Notes under the pieces: model-generated
What the model was told of the DNA's origin: nothing
The model's database searches: none
Seen by the model: the letters and a program-made list of their open reading frames with translations, nothing else
Position numbers and translations under genes: made by a program
In this document: positions 9,010-18,700 of the stretch, piece by piece
Position numbering within the stretch: the first letter of the stretch is position 1
How the letters are laid out: the number at the start of each line of letters is the position of its first letter
Assembly (NCBI RefSeq): GCF_901482695.1
Contig: NZ_LR590484.1
Location: 930,001-994,000, forward strand
Source of the DNA: Sphingobacterium thalpophilum
Lineage (GTDB): Bacteria > Bacteroidota > Bacteroidia > Sphingobacteriales > Sphingobacteriaceae
Direction of reading: 5' to 3'
DNA: 64,000 nt

Positions 9010-11400
9010 ATGAAACTATCATCCATCGTAATACTTGCGTTATGCGCCCAGACGAAGCTGTCGTTTGCCCAGCAACAGGATTCAGCCAAAGTAAGCCGGC
9101 AGGTCGTGACTGAAACCGTCAAGGGAACAATCCTTGACAAAAATACCAGACTACCTCTTGCCGGAGCGACTGTCACCCTATCTTCCCGGGGCAATAACAG
9201 GTCGGTCAGTTCAGACCGGGACGGTGTCTTCCGGATGACAGATGTGCCTGTGGGACGGCAATCCCTCCAGGTCCGGATGGCAGGTTATAGACAGGAAGAT
9301 CTGTCCGAACTACTGGTCACCAGCGGACGGGAGAATGTAGTGCATATCGAACTGGAACCACAGGCCAACACGCTGAACGAGGCCGTGGTATATGCGCATA
9401 CAGGCAAACAGCCCCTGAATCAAATGGCAATGGCGAGCGGGCGTTCCTTTTCGCCCGAAGAAACCAATCGTTATGCAGGTGCATTTTTTGACCCAGCAAG
9501 GATGGCCCAGAGCTTTCCGGGTGCGGTTGCCGGTGGTGATGACAATGAGATCATCGTACGTGGTAACTCACCCAAGAGCCTACAGTGGCGGCTGGAAGGT
9601 ATCGAGATCGTAAACCCCAATCATTTTGGCGCGGAAGGGGCTGCTGGTGGCGGCATTAGCATGCTCAACGCCATGGTGCTCGGCAAGTCTGACTTCTATA
9701 CCGGCGGTCTGGCCGCAGAATATAACAATGCCACCGCTGGGGTCTTCGATCTGAAGTTCCGGAAAGGGAATACGGACAAGCGGGAATATACCTTTAATGT
9801 CGGTGTACTGGGTGTCGGTGCTACGCTGGAAGGCCCTTTTAAAAAAGGGAGCGATGCTTCTTATCTGATCAGCTACCGCTATTCCTCCTTAAGCCTTCTG
9901 GAAAAGGCCGGAGTCAAAGTGTCGGACACTGGCGTACCCAAGTATCAGGATCTTTCCTTCAACTTTGTATTCCCCACCAAAAAAGCAGGTACCTTTTCAC
10001 TGTTTGGAATCGGTGGTTTGGGCAAACTCAAGGAAACAGCCGAACGCGATTACCAAAAGTGGGAAGAACGCACCGATGCCCAGGACATGGATCTGACCTT
10101 TAATGCCGGGAGTGCAGGACTAAAACACCAATATATCGCCAATGACCGCTTATATTTCACAAACATCATTTCCATGTCGGTAAGCCGTAATTCGAATACC
10201 ACAGACACCCTATCACGGGACTATATCAGCAGCTTGTACCATAAGGATAAATTTACCAACACTGCTATCCGCTATGCGGGCAGCTTGAATTATCGGGCAA
10301 ACAGCAGCAACACCATCCGTGCGGGTATCAATGCGACTTTATTGCGCTACGATCTCTATGCACGCAGCTATGACACCGAACTTGCCGCCTTAAAAGAACG
10401 GATCAACGAAGATGGAAGCACCAGCACATACGACGCATTCGCACAGCTTAAGACCACTTTGAATGATAAACTCACTCTAAATACAGGAGTGCATGCGAAT
10501 TACTTTGTATTGAGCAAAAGCTGGAACGTGGAACCCAGAATCGGCCTTAATTGGCAGATTGCCGCGGATCAGACAATTTCCTTCGGCACGGGTTTATACA
10601 ACCGCTTAGAACCGCTTACCTATTACTTTGCAAAGAGCGGCGATGGTCAGACCAGCCACGAGAATGTGCCCTTATCGCCGACCCGATCAGCCCAGGCAGT
10701 GGTGGGCTACGAAAAGAACCTCAGCCGTACCTTACGCTTGAAAACCGAAATGTACTACCAACATTTGTATGATGTACCCGTCTCTTCAGATCCCGAAATC
10801 AATTTTTCGCTGCTCAATGTATCTGATATCGGCGCCATCGGCACCTCCACTTACCGCCAGCTAGTCAATAAAGGTACCGGCAAAAACTACGGCCTTGAGC
10901 TGACACTCGAAAAATCACTGAGCAAAGGCTATTATTTTATGGCAACAGCCTCGTTATTCGATTCGAAATTTAAAGCGTTAAACGGAAAAGAATTCAATAC
11001 TACTTTCAACACAGGCTATGTCAGCAACTTGTTGCTTGGAAAAGAATGGACTGTTGGGAAAAATAAGAATAATTTATTTGGCTTAAATGGAAAGCTCATC
11101 TATGCTGGCGGAAGAAAGTACTCGCCGGTACTTGAAGAGGAGTCGCTGCGGCTGGATGAGGAGATCGTCGATCAAAACCGGATCAATACCCTCACAGCCT
11201 CACCTTATGTCCGGGTCGATTTTTCATCGAGCTATCGCATCAACCGAAAGAAAGTAAGTCATCTTTTCATTCTTGACATTCAAAACGTCCTCAATAGAGA
11301 AAATACCGTCGGCATGCATTACAATTTCAGCAAACGCGTGATCGAAGCCCAAAAATGGACAGGCATTATCCCTACCATAAACTATCGCATTGAGTTTTAA
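9010..11400 (+). CDS. TonB-dependent outer-membrane receptor without SusD partner
   Basis: A 796-residue protein with a signal peptide (cleavage near LSFAQQ) and a carboxypeptidase-regulatory-like domain (about residues 38-118: VKGTILDKNTRLPLAGATV). The TonB-box-like LNEAVVYAH precedes a plug domain with the variant motif IIVRGNSPKSLQWRLEGIEI and a shorter barrel ending in TINYRIEF. It has no STN domain and is 300-400 residues shorter than SusC proteins, so it is a classical receptor of the type annotated carboxypeptidase-regulatory-like/TonB-dependent. The substrate is unknown. Downstream on the same strand are a heparinase-like lyase and an exported oxidoreductase, but a long hairpin at 11476-11525 may separate their transcription. 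Confidence 0.9.
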   Translation: MKLSSIVILALCAQTKLSFAQQQDSAKVSRQVVTETVKGTILDKNTRLPLAGATVTLSSRGNNRSVSSDRDGVFRMTDVPVGRQSLQVRMAGYRQEDLSELLVTSGRENVVHIELEPQANTLNEAVVYAHTGKQPLNQMAMASGRSFSPEETNRYAGAFFDPARMAQSFPGAVAGGDDNEIIVRGNSPKSLQWRLEGIEIVNPNHFGAEGAAGGGISMLNAMVLGKSDFYTGGLAAEYNNATAGVFDLKFRKGNTDKREYTFNVGVLGVGATLEGPFKKGSDASYLISYRYSSLSLLEKAGVKVSDTGVPKYQDLSFNFVFPTKKAGTFSLFGIGGLGKLKETAERDYQKWEERTDAQDMDLTFNAGSAGLKHQYIANDRLYFTNIISMSVSRNSNTTDTLSRDYISSLYHKDKFTNTAIRYAGSLNYRANSSNTIRAGINATLLRYDLYARSYDTELAALKERINEDGSTSTYDAFAQLKTTLNDKLTLNTGVHANYFVLSKSWNVEPRIGLNWQIAADQTISFGTGLYNRLEPLTYYFAKSGDGQTSHENVPLSPTRSAQAVVGYEKNLSRTLRLKTEMYYQHLYDVPVSSDPEINFSLLNVSDIGAIGTSTYRQLVNKGTGKNYGLELTLEKSLSKGYYFMATASLFDSKFKALNGKEFNTTFNTGYVSNLLLGKEWTVGKNKNNLFGLNGKLIYAGGRKYSPVLEEESLRLDEEIVDQNRINTLTASPYVRVDFSSSYRINRKKVSHLFILDIQNVLNRENTVGMHYNFSKRVIEAQKWTGIIPTINYRIEF

Positions 11401-11475
11401 GGAAGCGCGAAATCGATTGCGACAAAACTGTATGGATCCTTCTTCCTAAATCAGTATATTCATCGCAACATTGAT

Positions 11476-11525
11476 CAGCCCATAGAAGGAGCCGCGGATG
11501 TGATCGCGGCTCCTTCTATGGGCTG
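11476..11525. repeat. Perfect 21-bp inverted repeat between TonB receptor and lyase genes
   Basis: Bases 11476-11496 and 11505-11525 are exact reverse complements over 21 bases, with an 8-base loop (GATGTGAT). The stem is GC-rich. No T-run follows on either strand, unlike the intrinsic terminators elsewhere in this window. It begins 76 bases after the receptor stop and ends 21 bases before the lyase start, so it would form at or near the 5' end of the lyase message. It may be a terminator, mRNA-stabilising hairpin or protein site; the role is not determined. Confidence 0.8.
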
Positions 11526-11546
11526 CCCCAAGCCTGAATAAGAAAA

Positions 11547-13472
11547 ATGAAAAGACACGTTATACTATTCATCTTCTTCTGCCAGCTCACGTTTCAATGT
11601 GCGCTGGGCAAGGAGCTTAACCTGCTGACAGGGACGTTTAAACAAGAAGATGTCAGATCCTATTTAAAAACAGGAAGATCCTGGATCCCTTACCCCGAAT
11701 ATGCCGACCGCGCAGGCTGGGAACAATTGGTGGCTCCTTTCAAAGAACAGATTATTGAGAAGGGCAACAGTGTGCTCAGTTACCAGTGGCAGGTAGTCAA
11801 GGCGACGGATTACCTGGAATACGAACGTTCGGGCAACCGCACCATCATGGAAAAACCGCTGAACGAAAACGTCAGCGCCCTGTCCAGCCTTATCCTGGCG
11901 GAACTGGCGGAAGGCAAAGGACGTTATATAGACCAAATTATCAACGGGAGCTGGCACCTGACCGAAATGTCCACTTGGTCGCTCTCTGCACATCTACCTG
12001 CTTTTCAATCCTCCAAAAGGTCTCTGCCGCAGCAACGTACACAGGTCCTCGACCTAATGGCTGGCGACTTGGGTTCTTTACTGGCCTGGACACATTATTT
12101 CTTTCGGACCGAATTTAATAAAATTAATCCGGCGATCAGTCTCCGTATCAAACAGCAGATCCACGAGCGTATTATCGAGCCTTATCTGGACCGCAACGAC
12201 ATGTGGTGGCAGGCATTTGAACTCCGGGAAAACCAGATTGTCAATAACTGGAACCCCTGGTGCAATTTTAATGTATTGACCTGTCTGCTATTGACCGAAG
12301 ACAACCCGGATACTCAGCTTAACGGTATCTATAAGACCATGTCTTCGGTGGACCGTTTTATCAATTATATCAAAAAAGACGGCGCCTGCGAAGAGGGGCC
12401 ATCGTATTGGGGACACGCGGCAGGCAAACTATATGATTATCTGAAAATACTGTCCATGGCTACAAACAATAAGGTCAGTATCTTTGACCAACCCTTAATC
12501 CGTGACATGGGCGAATATATCTCGCAATCCTACATTGGCGGAGATCAATGGGTGGTTAATTTTGCCGATGCGTCTGCCAAAGGTGGCGGCGAGCCGCTGC
12601 TGATTTACCGTTTTGGACAGGACGTACACAGTAACGAAATGATGCAATTCGCTAGATATATCGAGGAGATGAACGACAAAAAAAATGTTTTCAAGCCTTC
12701 CCGTGATATCTTCCGCGCATTTGAAGACCTGAGATGTCACCCGCAGCTGGATAAGGTTCAGGCTAAGCTTCCGGAAAATAACGCCAAGTGGTATCCCGAA
12801 ACACAATTTATTTACCTGAAAAAAGCAGATTACTTCTTTGCTGCAAAAGGCGGCTTCAACAATGAAAGCCACAACCACAACGATGTGGGCAGCTTTATCT
12901 TATATCGAAAACACCAACCTTTATTTGTTGATGCGGGTGTAGGCACTTATAATAAAAAGACATTCAGCAACGAGCGGTATAGCATCTGGACAATGCAGGG
13001 CGCCTATCATAACCTCCCGCTGATCAACGGTACGGATCAGGCTTTTGGCAAAGCGTACAAGGCCAAAAATGTAATATTCACCCCAGAAAAGCATACCTTT
13101 CAGCTCGACATCGGGGGCGCTTATCCCGACTCGGCGCATATCGACCACTGGACGCGCAGCTATACGCTAACCGAAATGGGACTCACCATACAGGAGGAGT
13201 TTAAAATAAATAAGCCATCACAGGCTAATATCATCCATTTTTTGGTGGCCGGGGAGCCGCATATCCATTCAGGTGAAATCACCTTAGGCGATGGTCTAGC
13301 GGTACTGCAATTCAATACCCGCCAGTTTGATGCTTCTTTCGACACCATCCCCCAAGATGATCCGCGCTTGACCAACGTGTGGGGAGACCGGCTTTATCGC
13401 ATTAATCTCAAGGCTAAGGAGGTAAAATCCAATGGAAAATATACATTTGTCATTCGTGAGCAACAGATGTAA
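11547..13472 (+). CDS. Heparinase II/III-family polysaccharide lyase-like protein
   Basis: A 641-residue exported protein (signal ends near CALGKE). The N-terminal alpha/alpha-toroid (about 40-370) carries NNWNPWCNFN and EEGPSYWGHA. The C-terminal beta-sandwich of the heparinase II/III type (about 395-640) carries NNESHNHNDVGSF, LFVDAGVGTY and the tyrosine-containing RYSIWTMQGAYHN. Family members cleave uronic-acid-containing polysaccharides by beta-elimination, and the His, Tyr and Asn positions used for this appear present. The exact substrate (heparinoid, alginate-like oligomer or other) cannot be read from sequence. It is followed 44 bases later by a barstar-like gene and then an exported Gfo/Idh/MocA protein. 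Confidence 0.85.
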   Translation: MKRHVILFIFFCQLTFQCALGKELNLLTGTFKQEDVRSYLKTGRSWIPYPEYADRAGWEQLVAPFKEQIIEKGNSVLSYQWQVVKATDYLEYERSGNRTIMEKPLNENVSALSSLILAELAEGKGRYIDQIINGSWHLTEMSTWSLSAHLPAFQSSKRSLPQQRTQVLDLMAGDLGSLLAWTHYFFRTEFNKINPAISLRIKQQIHERIIEPYLDRNDMWWQAFELRENQIVNNWNPWCNFNVLTCLLLTEDNPDTQLNGIYKTMSSVDRFINYIKKDGACEEGPSYWGHAAGKLYDYLKILSMATNNKVSIFDQPLIRDMGEYISQSYIGGDQWVVNFADASAKGGGEPLLIYRFGQDVHSNEMMQFARYIEEMNDKKNVFKPSRDIFRAFEDLRCHPQLDKVQAKLPENNAKWYPETQFIYLKKADYFFAAKGGFNNESHNHNDVGSFILYRKHQPLFVDAGVGTYNKKTFSNERYSIWTMQGAYHNLPLINGTDQAFGKAYKAKNVIFTPEKHTFQLDIGGAYPDSAHIDHWTRSYTLTEMGLTIQEEFKINKPSQANIIHFLVAGEPHIHSGEITLGDGLAVLQFNTRQFDASFDTIPQDDPRLTNVWGDRLYRINLKAKEVKSNGKYTFVIREQQM

Positions 13473-13477
13473 AATTG

Positions 13478-13495
13478 GATTTTTTAGCTATATTG
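13478..13495 (+). promoter_or_regulatory. Possible -7 region for the barstar-like gene
   Basis: GATTTTTAGCTATATTGC lies 6 bases after the lyase stop and includes TATATTGC, one mismatch from TAnnTTTG. It ends about 21 bases before the ATG at 13517, supporting that start over the upstream TTG. Nearly the same string (GATTTTTTAGCTATCTTG) precedes the GH29 gene at 30184-30201. No good -33 box is visible. Confidence 0.4.
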
Positions 13496-13516
13496 CTAAA
13501 CATCCAACGCAAAGCA

Positions 13517-14125
13517 ATGGGGATAAAAGTAAGAAATCAGATCGCTGCCATAGCGCGGATCTTGGTCAGCGCACCTGATCCTTCGAGTTTGAAGGACTCT
13601 CTTCGCGTGCTCTTCGAGCAAGCCCCATCACCTGAGCTGTTCTTGTTTGCTTCAAAATGGTTGTCGGAAAAGACTGCGGAAATACTTTCAAGCCAAGCTA
13701 TCTGGGCTGACCTGAAGCAGATCATTGCAGACCATCCTCAGCACGGCTTTGCACTGATAGAGGGCAAAAATATACACGATATACCGAGTTTTTACGCAGA
13801 AATCAACCGGGTTTATATGTCCGACGAAAACTGGGCAATCGGTTCGCTCGATGGGTTTAACGATTTACTGTATGGCGGATTTGGTAAGCTAAGCGATGCA
13901 GATAAACATACCATGATCTGGAAGGATATCGCTTATAGCCGTGAAAAACTGGGTGTGGCGGTGACCTTACAGTACTACCGGAACAAACTGTCCACGGGTT
14001 CTCCCTACAATCAGACCTATTTCCAGCAGAAACTAACCGACTTACAAGCGGGCAAAGGGCAAACCTACTTCGACATCATCACGGAGATCATTTTATCACA
14101 CAAGAAGGTTGACTGGATTTATTAG
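13517..14125 (+). CDS. Barstar-like (ribonuclease-inhibitor fold) protein with N-terminal extension
   Basis: About 202 residues from ATG 13517 (a TTG at 13475 would add 14). Residues about 85-175 match the barstar family by eye: an IEGKNIHDIPSFYAEINRV opening, then the conserved acidic/aromatic block NWAIGSLDGFNDLLYGGFG, then MIWKDIAYSREKLG. In barstar this region binds and blocks the active site of the secreted RNase barnase. The first 80 residues are an extra helical region (IAAIARILVSAP, WLSEKTAEIL) that I do not recognise. No signal peptide is present, so it should be cytoplasmic. No barnase-like RNase is seen in the window. The fold call is good; the partner and role are unknown. Confidence 0.75.
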   Translation: MGIKVRNQIAAIARILVSAPDPSSLKDSLRVLFEQAPSPELFLFASKWLSEKTAEILSSQAIWADLKQIIADHPQHGFALIEGKNIHDIPSFYAEINRVYMSDENWAIGSLDGFNDLLYGGFGKLSDADKHTMIWKDIAYSREKLGVAVTLQYYRNKLSTGSPYNQTYFQQKLTDLQAGKGQTYFDIITEIILSHKKVDWIY

Positions 14126-14173
14126 TCATTTATCGCTTACAAAATGTTATCTTAGAGTACCTAATACCGTCAT

Positions 14174-15259
14174 ATGAAACAGTTATTCAACGTGCTATTC
14201 TTTTTCGCTCTACTGGCTCAACAGTCGGCATATGCCGGCGAACTGCTTAAAGTTGCCGTAGCGGGCCTCAACCATGATCATGTCTATCTATTACTCCATT
14301 TATATAAGGAGAAAAAAGTGGATATCATCGCTGTGGCAGAGCCCAATAAAGTTTTGGCAGCAAAAATCCAGTCTGAGTACCATCTTCCTGAATCGGTGTT
14401 CTACACAGATCTGAACAGCTTGTTGAAACAGACAAGGCCTGACGTTGTACTAGCTTATAACCCCACCAATGAACATATCCTCGTCGCCGAATCCTGCCTG
14501 CCACTCAAAATACCTGTTATGGTTGAAAAGCCGCTCGCAACGACGTTGGCAGATGCCAAACGTATTGCTGCACTGTCAGTCCAATACGACACACCGTTTT
14601 TAGTCAATTATGAAACCACTTGGTACAAAAGCAATCAACAGTTAAAACAGTTGGTTGATAAAAAGGAAATTGGAAATATTACACGAATGATTGTGAAAGA
14701 CGGCCACGAAGGGCCTAAAGAGATCGGCTGCAGCAGTTATTTTTTGGACTGGCTGACTGATCCTCAAAAAAATGGTGGTGGTGCATTGATGGATTTCGGC
14801 TGCTACGGGGCCAATTTGATGACTTGGCTCAAGGATGGTGAGCGCCCGGTCTCGGTCACTGCTTTTACCCATTCGCTTAAGCCTCAGGTGTATCCAAAGG
14901 TGGAAGATGATGCCACAATCATACTCAACTATAAAGACGGCAGCACAGGTATCATTCAGGCGTCCTGGGCATGGCCTTATAGTGTCAAAGACTTTCAGGT
15001 ATTTGGCACAAAGGCGCAGCTTTATGCTAAAAATGACAAGGAACTGTTCAAATATTCACAGCACAACGATCTACCGTCGGCTGTTCCGTTAGACTTACCC
15101 TATTTTGAGCATCATATTGCTTACCTGGAGCAAGTATTGAAAGATAAAAAAGCAGTGGAAAAGGATCTGGGATCCATCAGCAATAACGTCATCGTTGTCG
15201 AGATATTGGAAGCAGCAAAGCGCTCCGCCAAAGAAGGCAAGTCTATCATCCTGGAATAA
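14174..15259 (+). CDS. Exported Gfo/Idh/MocA-family oxidoreductase
   Basis: A 361-residue protein with an N-terminal signal peptide (cleavage near SAYAGE), followed directly by a Rossmann NAD(P)-binding domain (KVAVAGLNHDHVY, about 24-145) with the family motif EKPLATTLADAKRIA near residue 120. The C-terminal Gfo/Idh/MocA alpha/beta domain (about 150-290) has GGGALMDFGCYGANLM. Such enzymes oxidise, reduce or open sugar derivatives using tightly held NAD(P). Exported members are common in Bacteroidota. It lies downstream of the heparinase-like lyase, which suggests work on the same sugar-acid substrate. That link is inference, since the barstar-like gene sits between them. Confidence 0.9.
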   Translation: MKQLFNVLFFFALLAQQSAYAGELLKVAVAGLNHDHVYLLLHLYKEKKVDIIAVAEPNKVLAAKIQSEYHLPESVFYTDLNSLLKQTRPDVVLAYNPTNEHILVAESCLPLKIPVMVEKPLATTLADAKRIAALSVQYDTPFLVNYETTWYKSNQQLKQLVDKKEIGNITRMIVKDGHEGPKEIGCSSYFLDWLTDPQKNGGGALMDFGCYGANLMTWLKDGERPVSVTAFTHSLKPQVYPKVEDDATIILNYKDGSTGIIQASWAWPYSVKDFQVFGTKAQLYAKNDKELFKYSQHNDLPSAVPLDLPYFEHHIAYLEQVLKDKKAVEKDLGSISNNVIVVEILEAAKRSAKEGKSIILE

Positions 15260-15264
15260 AACAA

Positions 15265-15289
15265 CGGGGTATGTGATACACATACCTCG
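15265..15289 (+). terminator. Hairpin after the Gfo/Idh gene
   Basis: CGGGGTATGTG (15265-15275), a 3-base loop ATA and CACATACCTCG (15279-15289) form an 11-pair stem with one G-U pair, starting 6 bases after the stop codon. There is no T-run after it, so termination efficiency is doubtful; position and strength suggest a 3' end structure. Confidence 0.5.
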
Positions 15290-15456
15290 GGACTGATCGG
15301 CTGTCCATACACCTCAGGGCCGCGCCCAAAGTCAGCAGAAGGCTAACTATCCTGCCATTTAAAAGCATCCAAATAGCAGTTGAGTCCGCGGGAAATTAAT
15401 CGCTAGTTTTATCAGCCGTTGTAGCAATCTCGTAACTATATTCCGTTCCTTTTCGT

Positions 15457-15687
15457 TTAGCTCGATTTTTGATCCCTTCTTGAAGTTCTGTACCTGATCA
15501 TGCCCAAAAAACCTAAGGCTCTGGCCACTAAATTATAGGCGGACTTATCTTTTAGATATTGATGCATAAAGGAATTTTTGTTGATTTTAAGGATGTGCAA
15601 TATAACGGTAGCCGAAGCTTCTGGCCTTGCATTTACGTAGGGCAGTGGTGCCGAATAGGAAATGCGGGTTGTAGAATCTGTCTTCAT
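15457..15687 (-). CDS. Small protein of unknown function downstream of the SNF2 gene
   Basis: A 76-residue ORF beginning 18 bases after the SNF2 helicase stop on the same strand, with ATG preceded by an A-rich stretch (AACCACAAAAAATAAAA) typical of Bacteroidota start regions. It has no cysteine, no signal peptide and no transmembrane helix. The C-terminus is basic (MIRYRTSRRDQK) and the middle part (ATVILHILKINKNSF) is probably helical. I do not recognise a family. Position suggests it is the third gene of the HEPN-SNF2 operon, but the 197 bases after it are also non-coding and the ORF could be fortuitous. Confidence 0.4.
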   Translation of the reverse strand: MKTDSTTRISYSAPLPYVNARPEASATVILHILKINKNSFMHQYLKDKSAYNLVARALGFLGMIRYRTSRRDQKSS

Positions 15688-15705
15688 TAATTTTATTTTT
15701 TGTGG

Positions 15706-18700
15706 TTAATCGAATAGTTTAAGTAGTTCTTCTTTACTGATAGATTTCATCAGATTGGTTTCATCCAAAATCAGGCCCTCAGAAATTCGTTTTTTACTTT
15801 CCTGAAGCGCCAGAATATGTTCTTCAACAGAATCCCTGCAAACAATCTTATAGGCCATTACATGCTTATCTTGACCTATCCGGTAGCAGCGGTCTATCGC
15901 CTGTGCTTCGGCGGCAGGATTCCACCAAGGATCTAAGATGTAGACGTAGTCCGCAGCAGTGAGGTTCAAACCAGTCCCGCCGGCTTTTAGGCTGATCAAA
16001 AAGACACGACATTCGTCATCGTTTTGAAATTTTTCCACGGCAGCTTGCCTTTGCTCTTGGTTCATCTTTCCATCCAGGTAGATATAGTCTATTCCACTAT
16101 TATCAATTCGTTGAGCTACAAGCTTAAGCATGGACGTGTACGCTGAAAAGAGCAAGATCTTATGGTTAGGAGCGACCTCCGCCATAATTTCATCAATGAA
16201 GTCCAATTTGATTGACTCGTTACCAAAGTCACCATCTTTCATCAGAACAGGAGAGTTGCATAGTTGTCTTAGCTTCTGCAAAGCCTCCAACGCAAAAAAC
16301 TTCAACTTTGAAGAATCTTCACCGTTTAAATTCTCTTCAATTTCCACTCGATATCTTTTACGATAGATGTCATAAAGCTTCCGTTGTTCGTGCTGCATGT
16401 CCAAATAGAGGGTAGTTTCTGTTTTATCAGGTAAATCTAATGCCACCTGCTTTTTGGTTCTTCTCAAGATGAATGGAGCAATCATCTTCTGCAAATTCGT
16501 TAGGGGTACATCGGCTTCTTCCACGTCTCCAAGAGACTTATACATTTTATTAAAATTTCTGTAACTCCCAAAAAAGCCCGGATTGACCATGGTCATTTGT
16601 GCATAGATGTCTTCAATACCGTTTTCAATTGGCGTACCAGTCATGGCAATTCGAAATGATGCTTGAATAGAAAACAAATATTCGAACCGCTTGGAATTCC
16701 GATTTTTTACCATTTGAGATTCATCCAAAATCATATAGCTGAATGATTGAGATTGAAGAAAAGAGAAGTCTGCCATTGCAGTTCCATACGTTGTAAGTAC
16801 GATCGATGCCTTCGCTAAAGTCTCCTGATCTTTTCTTTTCGTACCATGATATACATAATAACTTCGTTCCGGAACAAATTTTTTAATTTCATTCTGCCAA
16901 TTAAATAGCAAGGAATTAGGAACGATAACAATGGAAGGGTCCGCCTCTGGATTATTTTGATAATAGTATTCCAATAAAGTAATAACCTGTAATGTTTTTC
17001 CCAGTCCCATGTCATCGGCCAGAATACCGCCCCATTGAAACTCCTGTAAAAATGCCATCCAGCTAAAACCAACCAATTGGTAAGGTCGTAACGTTGCTTT
17101 TACGGTATGGGGAACATCTAATAAAGGTATTTCTGTCATATTGGCCAATTTATCTCGCCGTTCTCTTGTACTATCGCTAATAATCCTAGGATCTATCTGT
17201 TCCAATTGTGTTTGAAAAGAAATTAATTGCGCTGAGGTGAAAATGAGGTAAGGGTCTTCTATACGTGCCTGACCAAATAAGGGTAAAAAAAGCGATTTCA
17301 ACGTGTCACTGATATAGACATGGTCGCCGTTATTGATCTTAAACCAATTTTTCCTTTCCAATAAATAAGGTTCAAACTGGCTAGGTTCGAGTACTAATTT
17401 CCCCAGCTTAAATTTTATATTGACGTATAATAAATTGGACTGCGACTTCAGCTCCCCCACCTCCCATTTCAAAGAGAAAGGATAATAGTTAGATCCTTTA
17501 ACCAAACCGCTAAGCTTGAGCTTAATGTGATGATCCTGACATACTTTACCGAGATTCTTTATCCAATTCGTTCGAGAAATTAGTGATGTTCGCAATTCCC
17601 AAGTGTGGGCAGAAGCCTGCTCTTCAAAAGATTCATGTTGATTTTTAACAAAATTGCTAAAGGCCAGCTCCGTCTCAACATGGCGCTCTTGAACACAAAT
17701 TTTATTATCGATGTAAGTTAAGACAGTGGTACTAGGCATATCAACAATGGGCAAGGTAACTGTCCCAAAATCTATATAGGCTCTCAGGACTAATAAGTCG
17801 TCTTTAAGGGACAGCTCCAGTATTTTGGTTTGTTCATCTTTCTTTTCCACCGTTGTTGGCAGTTCCTGAAGCCCCTCCTGTCTGTATTCTATAGAAAAAT
17901 GGGGCGCTATTGGATGTAAGATTTCGTCATAGAACTTGCCAATGTCTTGACTCAATACAAAAATCCTGAATGCCGAATACCGAAACTGGTTTAGCAATTT
18001 TTCGACATGTAAATCATCAATGAAAAGAACATGTTTGGAGCCTAGTTCCAGAAAGAAACTATGCACATCACTCAAAAACTTGATTTTCTTCAACAAATTG
18101 CCTTTATAATAAGCTAGCAATTCCATCAATAGACCATCTTGGCTTTCGACCAATTGAATCTTAAGTTTAACATCTCCATTAGCAATTTTTAGTTTACGAA
18201 CCTGGTTGAGATGGGAGCTGTATCGGAATCGACAATGTGTTAGACCAAAATTGTTGGTATTGGAATAGAAGAAGATCAGCTCATCTTTACACAATTGATT
18301 GGAGACGAGATCCCTCCATAAGTCCATTATTCGATGACGTCTTTCGTTCTTTTCAGCAAAGGAGAGTGCGTCGCATCCATTGAGTCGAAATGCAGAAGCC
18401 CCTAGCTGTACCATTTTCCGTGCTACAGCATCAAGCATCAACTCATGGCAAGTGAGATGTTCTGGATGTGGCATGTCTTCTTTAAATAGATAGCTTTCCT
18501 TGAAAACGTATTTTTTCTTTTCGTCACTTAAAAAAGGAAGTAAAAAAGGTAAATGATCGATCGTATTATTTATCGGTATGGCAACAATAAACTTACCTTG
18601 CGGCTTGGGAACTGCAGGCTTAATGGGATAAATTTTATGGCTAGCTAGATGGCATATCTCCGATGGTTTGTGAAAACCATAAATGCTACCCCGATCTGCC

